Below, one piece after another: positions 56,862 to 64,000 of a DNA stretch of 64,000 nucleotides; positions within the stretch are counted from its first letter, which is position 1; every line of letters begins with the position of its first letter. The stretch lies in the NCBI GenBank assembly GCA_037783545.1, contig JBBELK010000949.1, positions 1 through 64,000 of the forward strand, in the 5' to 3' direction. The position numbers were made by a program, and so were the translations under genes. This DNA is from Henricia sp. BOLD:AAB3569 (taxonomy: Eukaryota > Echinodermata > Asteroidea > Spinulosida > Echinasteridae). The notes below the pieces were generated by a model. It saw only the letters and a program-made list of their open reading frames with translations, searched no databases and was not told the origin of the DNA.

Positions 56862-57075
56862 TCGCCCAGTGTAGGACCATTGAACCTGCCATTCGGCACG
56901 CTTGGTGGACGAGATGTATGCAGGAGGTCGTAAGTTCGAGTCCCACCCAGGTGGAGAGAAGCAATGCGTGGCAAAGTACCTTGCTCAAGGGTACACGCAC
57001 CATGGATGGACAGGACCGGTATTTGAACCCACTACCTTCGGAGCTAACCCGGGTTTTTACTAGACCACTCCGACA
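56862..57075. repeat. SINE-like repeat with two tRNA-like parts
   Basis: GTAAGTTCGAGTCCCACC resembles a B box; further on GGTATTTGAACCCACTACC resembles a second. GTGGAGAGAAGCAATGCG and GTACCTTGCTCAAGGGTACA match the 9.4-kb repeat. Confidence 0.55.
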
Positions 57076-57162
57076 CAGCACTCCAAATTGATTACACATT
57101 TTTTCTTCACTATTGTAGTTTAAGGAGTACCTACGTGTAGCAACTTTAGTTATTATAATTAA

Positions 57163-57612
57163 CATTCATAAATTGCCTTAGACAGTTTACGCATCCTCAT
57201 TGGCTGAGAACACATAACGTGGCCGGTTTTAAACGAACGATAATAACCAGTGATTAAAACTGGCTGGCTCGCGTTTCTGCCTGCGCCCAAGTAAGCGTAT
57301 GGAACACACACAAGCAAACAGAAACTGCACGCTCCCGACAGCAAAATGTGTACTGTGACATCTACCCGGTCGTGTGCGTGCGCGGACACAACACCCCTGC
57401 AGTACGCGTAATGCGCGCGATCGAACAAACAACTCGCCACACGCAACGACAAGCTAATTTTGGTGAGTTTTACCGGATTACACAAAAAAGGTATTTATGA
57501 ATGTGATTAAAAGTGGGTTTGGCCGGTCTTAAACAATCCTTTTAAAACCGGATAGGGGCCTGGATGCTGATAATGGCCTGCGCCTTCGCCTTAAGACCGT
57601 TTAAACCCACTT
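57163..57612. mobile_element. Hairpin-plus-body element, copy 5
   Basis: The body (57163-57503) is bounded by CATTCATAAAT and ATTTATGAATG. It contains TACGCGTAATGCGCGCGATC, shared with the 50-kb copy on the other strand. The hairpin (57505-57612) has arms GATTAAAAGTGGGTTT and AAACCCACTTTTAATC; the tip is GCCTTCGCC at 57582-57590. Confidence 0.75.
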
Positions 57613-57664
57613 TTAATCCCTAATTTAAAATTCTGAAAACAAAATAGTTTGGTTTTGTTCATAC

Positions 57665-57991
57665 CAGTCTCAGTTGTACAAATGACTCCAACATCCTCCG
57701 AATGGACACAGTCAATGTCACTGGTGTCGGCAGCCTGACAGTCCTGAATTCGTTCCTCGGTGCCCGAACACTGTACCTCATCCATCAGCACATCACCGGT
57801 TCCCTCCTCGTATTTGAGGTTGATTAAAATCCCAGAAGCCCCTGGGAAGCCTAGCTGTTTACAGACGACAGTGGCATCAGAAATGTCCCACCCGTCATCG
57901 CAGACGGTGCCCCAACTGCCGTTTAAGTATACCTCCACTCGGCCTTCGTTAGGAGTTTCACTGCCGGCTAAACGGACATGCTTCACTGGCT
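57665..57991 (-). CDS. SRCR domain D3 exon
   Basis: A 327-nt, phase 1-1 exon encodes a complete SRCR domain. Visible motifs are HVRLAGSE, GRVEVYLNG, WGTVCDDGWD, CKQLGF, VLMDEVQCSG, IQDC and CVHSEDVGVIC, with six cysteines. The acceptor follows TTTTACACAG; the donor is GTATGA. The loop after the fourth cysteine (QAADTSDID) lacks the usual GWG. The exon is separated from D2 by 1.9 kb containing a minisatellite of about 118 bp, and from D4 by tRNA-like repeats and a hairpin-capped mobile element whose hairpin ends about 50 bp from this exon's donor. Confidence 0.9.
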
Positions 57992-58029
57992 CTGTGTAAA
58001 AGATAGAGCAAGTTTGATTCACGACTAGA

Positions 58030-58130
58030 GTTCACCACTGGTTAAATGCATCCTGGCAACACACATGTGCACTACAGTGTTCTGTCGAACGTCATCCTGG
58101 CAACACACATGTGCACTAACGCTCAAGTGC
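58030..58130. repeat. Direct repeat CATCCTGGCAACACACATGT
   Basis: The 26-bp block occurs twice, 46 bp apart, just outside the D3 acceptor. It is possibly a small local duplication. Confidence 0.6.
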
Positions 58131-58319
58131 AAATGCCTTCGGTATAGTCAACAGGTTCCACGCAAAATGCTGCATCAACTCGATGCTTGACGAGTACCAG
58201 TGACCAGCGCGACCGTGCCTTGTTAGACACGACTAACCATCGTTGAATAGACTGCGTTCAGGTGGAAATAGTTAAACTATAGTCGTGAATCGAACTTGCC
58301 CACAGATTACAGGGTTGGA

Positions 58320-59005
58320 ATACTGTTACAAACGGCGTTATCTCCATGTGTGATTGAGGATGTGTATGATAAAAACCAACCTGTGTATAAGTCAGCTCAG
58401 TACCTCATCTATGTTAGATATATTACAGTATTGTAAAACTGTTACAAACGGCGTTATCTCCATGTGTGATTGAGGATGTGTATGATAAAAACCAACCTGT
58501 GTATAAGTCAGCTCAGTACCTCATTTATGTTTAATAGATATATTACAGTATTGTAAAACTGTTACAAACGGCATTATCTCCATGTGCGATTGAGGATGCG
58601 TATGATAAAAACCGACCTGTGTATAAGTCAGCTCAGTACCTCATTTATGTTAGATATATTACAGTATTGTAAAACTGTTACAAACGGCGTTATCTCCATG
58701 TGTGATTGAGGATGTGTATGATAAAAACCAACCTGTGTATAAGTCAGCTCAGTACCTCATTTATGTTTAATAGATATATTACAGTATTGTAAAACTGTTA
58801 CAAACGGCATTATCTCCATGTGTGATTGAGGATGCGTATGATAAAAACCGACCTGTGTATAAGTCAGCTCAGTACCTCATTTATGTTAGATATATTACAG
58901 TATTGTAAAACTGTTACAAACGGCATTATCTCCATGTGTGATTGAGGATGCGTATGATAAAATCAACCTGTGTATAAGTCAGCTCAGTACCTTATATACA
59001 TGTAT
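58320..59005. repeat. Minisatellite, 116/119-bp units, 6 copies
   Basis: Units start ACTGTTACAAACGGCGTTAT and include GTATAAGTCAGCTCAGTACC. Units with TTTATGTTAGATA and with TTTATGTTTAATAGATA alternate. The array lies in the intron between D2 and D3. Confidence 0.9.
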
Positions 59006-59896
59006 GTTTATGAGAAAATGAAAAACCTGTGTCCATGCTTTCAAGAAATTATGCAAAGCCACTGTCCTATTTAGGCTGGTTTCCTGGCTATACTGCTTGG
59101 AAAACAGAGCCATAATACGTAGTTGGAAGCCTAGTTTCGTTCACATCAGGATGGCTTTTTTTTTTATTTTAAAGGGTATGTGCACACACATTCATATCAA
59201 TTCATCTTCAACTATTGCTTTCTTTTTAAAAGATATTAGAAACAGAAAAGGTTACCTTTTACAGATCCTCTTGGACCTTGATGAAATCAATTATAAAGGG
59301 ATTGGACTTTATATTTTGAACTCTAGAAAGTTATTACCAACCCTCAGCAAATTTAGGAGCCTTGAAAAGAACACCTAGAGGGGAGATATTGAGTGTTTTG
59401 GAATAACACCAACAAAGTTTAAGGGGTTAGTTGGACTGGTGTTAAAGTAAACCGGAAGATTGGGTTCAAATTTAGTCAGATAAAAACAAATGTAACCTTC
59501 AAACGCGGTACCTATTTCAAACTAACGGGAATGGACAATTTTTGATGTGCTGCAAGCAATTACACCACTGGAAACTAACTGATTAAACACATGACAAGTA
59601 ATCATCCCAGAGCCATTCATAAATTCACCGGTTGCAGACAGATTGGTGCCCAGCCAGCTAAACTCAAAGGCCTGTTTCTTTTTCTCTATAGGCTAAAAGA
59701 AATAATTTTAAATTGTGAGTTAACAGAGAGGTCACTGATAAAAAAGAATGAACCGCCCCCTGAAAATAGTGCCTAGGGCCAACTTGGAAAGTCCAGAAAT
59801 TTCAGCCAGTTGTTTACTACGGGGTCAGAGGTCAAAATAAGTGATTTTGTGGACACTTCTCATTTGAGAGTTAAGTCGTCCCATGTTCCTACTTAC
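59006..59896. other. Intron between D2 and D3, no recognised gene
   Basis: A 93-codon plus-strand frame at 59097-59378 has no recognisable motif. No bounded element is seen. Confidence 0.45.
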
Positions 59897-60217
59897 CCGG
59901 CGGCGCAGTGCACACAACCCCTGCATCTTCACTATGATCACAGAGCAGTTGAGTGTCCAGTAAGCAATCCGATAGTTGATCCTCAGTTCCATCGCAACTG
60001 ATGTCATCAAAATGAATCGGATCCAGCGTGCTACGACCAAATGTCGCAAACTGAGGTGCTTGCACGGCCTCTCCAAAGCCAAGCTGACGACAGACGACTT
60101 GGGCAACTGATAGGTCCCAGAGATCATCGCAGATAGAGCCCCAGACTCCGTTGTAGTTGACCTCGACTGTCCCTTCGTACGGACTCGAACCCCCAACCAA
60201 GCGAAGTTGAAGTGGTT
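59897..60217 (-). CDS. SRCR domain D2 exon
   Basis: A single 321-nt, phase 1-1 exon encodes a whole SRCR domain. Motifs in order are LRLVGG, GTVEVNYNG, WGSICDDLWD, CRQLGF, PIHFDDISCDG, LSDC and CDHSEDAGVVC. Six cysteines are present. The acceptor reads AATACAG and the donor GTAAGT, which is close to consensus. The acidic pair after the first cysteine (CDD) and the ED near the last are kept; such acidic residues form the cation site described for SRCR domains. The Trp usually following the LxxC motif is missing, replaced by a Leu-rich loop. Between D1 and D2 lie 2.6 kb of repeats. Confidence 0.9.
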
Positions 60218-60619
60218 CTGTATTACATTAACAAAATGAGTATTAAACATAAATCAAAGACCTCAGTCACAATAAAAGGCACAACAACAGGCAACATATG
60301 TAAAACAAACCCTAATACTGGAATGAGATTTTCCTGTATTTGCCTATTGTGACAACACAACTTTGCCACGAATATGTAAATTTGAATTAACCCCTTAAAA
60401 TAATTCCAAGCAGGGTTTTTATGACTGTAAATGAATGGAGCAGTTGCATATAGCATGGATTTCATTGATAAAAATACCACTTGTGACCACAGATGTCGAG
60501 CATCAAGCATCAACGTACGACACTTAAAGTGCTTTGTGTAGCTTTCAATTATCCCGCTCACACGTGACAATGTTTGCCAGACATGCGATGCGCCTGTTTT
60601 ATTAAAGGTGTCAATTTCA

Positions 60620-61330
60620 TACAGACTTCAGGGGTGAGATTGGAGGAAAACAAAAATTCTGGAAGGGGGCGTGGCTTCCTTGGGGGGTGGGGGCGAGACA
60701 TAGAGGCCACGTAAACTTTAACTTTTCGGAGGATCGTTCGTACCATCGTGCAAAATGCAATGTCAGAAACATTTTAATTAGGTATCACAAGAACCAGTTT
60801 TGTTTGAAATATTTACCTTGTTTATAGGCCTACAAATGTTAATAATAAAAAGACGGTAAAGCGAAAGGTAAAATCTGTTCGTTGGCTGCTTGCCGCATCG
60901 CGCCAGCCACAGACACTGCACAGTAGCCGCAGCCCGCACAGCACTGCACACATGCACACCCACACCACACCACACGCTCGGCCGTTGCGATGCAGGCAAA
61001 GATGGCGCTTGCTTATGGATTAGACTTGTACACGTCCGCTTCGCTACTCGTTGCAGACTCGGTCAGGTCGCCGAGCAGCACGTACATACATCATAAAGCG
61101 CTGTATGTCATGGCACTTGCGTGACAATCAGACTCGCACAAGTTTTCTTCGCAAAATTACTGAATCAATTGAGGGCGTTCGTTAAAAAAGTATGGCCTGC
61201 TAAAAGGGCAAAATATTTTTTTTAAAATTCAATATGGATCGCTGCCGCGGAGCACACAACGAAAAAAACAAAATTCCGCTACAAATTGATAAAATTCCGG
61301 AAATCCGGAAAAATCTCACCCCCGAGACTT
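60620..61330. repeat. Interspersed repeat family R1, copy 2
   Basis: It shares GAGATTGGAGGAAAACAAAA, CATCGCGCCAGCC, GATGGCGCTTGCTTA and GAATCAATTGAGGGCG with the copy at 13630. The preceding 60.27-60.48 kb matches 17.5-17.78 kb. Confidence 0.6.
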
Positions 61331-61419
61331 GCGATGCATTGCAAGTACCCACATCCATCACAACTTGCCAAACGCTTTGTAAGTTTGCGATGGGTTTGGC
61401 AAGTAGTTTGGCAATGCAT

Positions 61420-61587
61420 TGCAGCAGTCGATTTCACGAAACATTGCGCAGCTTGCGCAACTTTTGACAAATGGCGCAAGTCCCATAGCTTGCGTGATAT
61501 CTTTGTTAGAATGTTGCGCAACTTACGCCATAAAATTTTGCGCAAGTGGGCTTACGCAACTGCGTAAGTTTCGTGAAATCGGCTGCA
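61420..61587. mobile_element. Foldback MITE, second copy of the 1293 family
   Basis: Left TGCAGCAGTCGATTTCACGA and right TTCGTGAAATCGGCTGCA are inverted copies. The interior is rich in GCGCAACTT and TTGCGCAA. The preceding 100 bp contain more TTGCCAAAC/GTTTGGCAA inverted pairs. Confidence 0.7.
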
Positions 61588-61859
61588 GGTCTTTGTGAAA
61601 TTAATCCCTGGCCTAAAATTGCTTCATGGGACAAACGAAATTCACATTCTAAAATTACATAGTGATCTCTTCCAGGAATGAAGCAGTTTTGTTCCATCAA
61701 ATGAAAAAATATGATCTTCATTGAATGCAGAGGAGCGAGTTCCCATTAGAAAATGTCTTCGTCAAATCACCTTATTAACAAGATGTTCTTAGGACTGCAG
61801 ATTACGTTGTTATAACAACAGCTTGTATTATCAGGTGAGTGAGTGGAGAATTATTTTAA

Positions 61860-62540
61860 AATCGAAAGGGGCGTGGCTTTGGGGCGTGGTTTTTGGGATC
61901 ATTTAAATTAACACCATCATTGTTGTGCAATGTCCAAAGAAAATTAACTATCACAAGAACCAGTTTTGTTTTCAATATTTACCTTGTACAAGTAAGGATA
62001 ATATTAAAAAGAATCCAGGCAACATCGATCACCGAGGACAGGCTAGCGAAAGCTGCCAGTAAAAATCGGTTCATTGCCCACTGCTTGCCGCATGCAACTT
62101 CCGCACGGATCGCCCTGGCCGCCACGGCCAAGTGCCCCATACATCACACACCACGTTGCACACACGCGTGCTATCGGTTTGCTTTGCGATGCAGCATGCA
62201 GGCAAAGATGGCGCTTGCTTAGGGATTAGACTTGTACACGTCTCTTTAGCCATGCGTTGCAGTCGCCGCGTGGTACTACTGCATATTAAGCATACACTAC
62301 ATACACAAGCGCAGTATGCAATGGCACTTGCTTGGCGAAGAGCAACTTGCGCAAGTTTGCTTCACAAAATTATTGAATCAATTGAGGGCGCTCTTTTTTG
62401 CTCGGTAAAAAAAGTATGGCCTTGGAACGGCAAAAAAAGGAAAATAAAATATGGATCGCAAAACAAAAAAGTGGAAAATAAATTCTGGGATGCTCAACAA
62501 AAAAGTGGAAATCCGCATCAGTCCCCTGATTATCAGATAT
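61860..62540. repeat. Interspersed repeat family R1, copy 3
   Basis: GGATTAGACTTGTACACGTC, GAATCAATTGAGGGCGCTC and AAAAGTGGAAAATAAATTCTGG match the copies at 13.6, 17.2-17.9 and 60.6 kb. Confidence 0.6.
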
Positions 62541-62862
62541 GAAAACAATGAAAAACAAGGAATTGGAACCCGAAATGTTCCTTGAATGTAACAAAATGTG
62601 TTAGGAGCAATCCACAAAGTACATATGCGCAGAGGGGGAAGGGGCATCAGAGTAAATGCGTACGCCAATGTTAAAGGTAAATGGCTGACATCATAACAAA
62701 TTTTAGTGTAGGGAAGGGAGAGTCTAAAAAGTCGGCATTTTGGGTGTGCATAGTTAATAGTGCTCTTGTTATCAACGTTTGGCAGCTTTTCAAGCCTTAA
62801 GGGAGCTGTTCATAACTAATCACGTTGAGAAACAGATGAAAGACTTGTTTATAGTACTGTAC

Positions 62863-63030
62863 CTGTAAGGCATATAGCAGCTGCTGGCAGGGCTAGGTTT
62901 AAGGGACCACAGCCAGTAAACCATCCCTTATTAGGGCAATCCACGAGACTCGTCTCCGTACCGTCACACTCAACTTCAACCATCCAATTATCGGTAATTG
63001 TCACATCATCGTAATCTACAGATCTACCAG
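62863..63030 (-). CDS. SRCR domain D1, second-half exon
   Basis: This 168-nt exon completes D1 (120 codons in total). It starts after a strong pyrimidine tract and CAG, restoring the frame as A-G-R-S-V, and ends ICLT followed by GTACAG. It contains four of the six cysteines, in VEVECDG, LVDCPNKGW, TGCGPL and AAAIC. The usual H-x-E-D-x-G-V motif before the last cysteine is replaced by an Ala/Leu-rich stretch, making D1 the most divergent domain in the series. I treat it as functional because splice sites, frame and cysteines are intact. A specialised N-terminal domain is one explanation. Confidence 0.8.
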
Positions 63031-63217
63031 CTGGGGGAAAAAACAGAACATAAAGGGGACTTAAACCCACGAAACGAAAGATATTGTGCTAAACTAGAAA
63101 CTTGTACATTATTTTTATACAAAGAACGAATTTGCCCCGCGGGAAATCGAATATGACCTTCACAAAGAATGGCTTATGGGCACCACCATTTTGTCTGGAA
63201 ACATTTTCAATTCCCAC

Positions 63218-63409
63218 CTGAGACAGCCCCGATGTAGCCCAGCTCCTTGCAGACGACAGACACATCCTTCTTATTCCACGTCCCGTCCTCACAGACATTA
63301 CCCCACATTCCATCATGGTACACCTCCACGCGACCCTCCCATGGGTTGGCATTCTCTTTGGAATTGACCAATCGTGCTGTCACATCCGAGCCGGACTCTG
63401 CTGGTTCAT
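63218..63409 (-). CDS. SRCR domain D1, first-half exon
   Basis: This 192-nt exon encodes the N-terminal half of an SRCR domain. Visible motifs are ARLVNS, GRVEVYHDG, the variant core WGNVCEDGTW and CKELGY. The acceptor lies just right of 63409 and the donor (GTGGGA) just left of 63218; both are phase 1. The domain continues in the exon at 62863-63030. It is the most upstream domain seen, and its acceptor shows that at least one more exon lies beyond the window. The core departs from the usual WGTVCDD (Asn for Thr, Glu-Asp for Asp-Asp). The split falls just before the middle of the domain, earlier than in D16 and D18. Confidence 0.83.
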
Positions 63410-63469
63410 CTGGAATGCGAAGGTAAAAAGAGAACAGATGCCGTTAAATAGAGAAATTATTGACCTTTA

Positions 63470-63975
63470 TTACGTTGCGTCCATCTTTGTCTTGTTCCCC
63501 ATAGTGCGTGTCGGGTACGATCAGTGCGTGTGGGTGACCGTGCGATAGCGCATGTAATCTTCATACCTGCCAACATTGCCGAGCAAACAAATCGGACTGT
63601 AGTATAAATTGCAATGGTCGAGTTGGTACAACGGTCAAGTTGACCTAGTACTGCACCTGTTTTCATGTACACAACACATGCGGCGTGCGCGGGGAGTCAG
63701 GTCAAGTCAACCGTTCCGATTGTTCCGATTTTCAACACTTAACGCCTAAAAATCGGAACAAATACAATAAAATCGGACTAGTTGGCAGGTATGAATCTTC
63801 CATTGTTGTTTTGAGAGAATCATTGTCTGCGTTTCACGTTTTCTTGATCATGTCACGTGTGTTTCATTGTGATGCACACAATGAACAATGCCAACACAAA
63901 CCAAACTATTTTTCCTGTACATTTGGTTACGTTCAGGGAAAAAGGGAAGATGGCCGCACTGTGATAAAGGCCTAC
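63470..63975. repeat. Interspersed repeat interrupted by a younger element
   Basis: The flanks match 21733-21995 (GCGTCCATCTTTGTCTTGTT and GGGAAGATGGCCGCAC). The insertion at 63562-63793 is absent from that copy. Confidence 0.6.
63562..63793. mobile_element. 232-bp element with 6-bp target duplication
   Basis: Termini CATACCTGCCAAC and GTTGGCAGGTATG are flanked by AATCTT on both sides. It is nested in the 63470-63975 repeat. The interior repeats ATTGTTCCGATTTT-like blocks. No coding capacity. Confidence 0.75.
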
Positions 63976-64000
63976 TGCATCGGTCCATACGGTGAAGGTA

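Noticed and set aside
59097..59378. Plus-strand frame of 93 codons.
   Set aside because: AT-rich chance frame in an intron with no motif or supporting signal.

Overview
This is eukaryotic (animal) DNA: coding exons are short, bounded by GT-AG splice sites and separated by kilobases of introns crowded with MITEs, tRNA-derived SINEs, minisatellites and retroelement scraps. No prokaryotic gene organisation is present. The dominant content is a very large scavenger-receptor cysteine-rich (SRCR) gene. Big SRCR expansions are known from invertebrate deuterostomes (sea urchins, amphioxus), so an echinoderm, hemichordate or cephalochordate is my best guess; the species cannot be fixed from this window.

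The SRCR gene lies on the minus strand, so it reads from high to low coordinates. I place 24 SRCR domains (D1 at 63.4 kb to D24 at 11.4 kb) on 27 exons, plus one candidate 60-nt linker exon. Every exon begins and ends in phase 1, so all join in one frame: 8,109 nt, about 2,703 codons, with no start, signal peptide, membrane segment or certain stop. Both ends are therefore missing. Every domain has six cysteines (group-A-like), yet 21 of 24 sit in a single exon, which is usually a group B trait. D1, D16 and D18 are split by an intron.

Region by region: 0-11 kb holds repeats, two low-confidence minus-strand candidate exons (1.84-1.99 and 4.57-4.81 kb), a decayed SRCR exon at 8.4 kb, 69-nt poly-G and 48-nt poly-C runs and a 69-bp minisatellite. 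11.4-32.2 kb holds D24 to D16 with 103-bp and 139-bp minisatellites and a 1.6-kb array of tRNA-like repeats that lies inside the intron splitting D16. 33.35-43.52 kb is a recent direct tandem duplication (unit about 4.66 kb, three domains each: D13-D15 and D10-D12). Its breakpoint lies inside a DNA transposon, and the second copy has since gained an 845-bp TTAA insertion. 43.7-48.2 kb is a long repeat-filled intron with a LINE ORF1 remnant broken by a SINE. 48.8-51.4 kb is an older, diverged copy of two of the duplicated domains. 51.4-64 kb holds the linker exon, D7-D1, and more MITEs and minisatellites.

Together the exons would specify a long chain of SRCR modules, the type of extracellular pattern-recognition or adhesion protein seen in the DMBT1 and scavenger-receptor families. 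The phase-1 symmetry lets whole domains be gained or lost without breaking the frame, and the window shows this happening at several ages: identical copies, diverged copies, truncated exons and one decayed exon. A second theme is a set of composite elements, each made of a long hairpin with a C-GAA-G tip beside a CpG-rich body.
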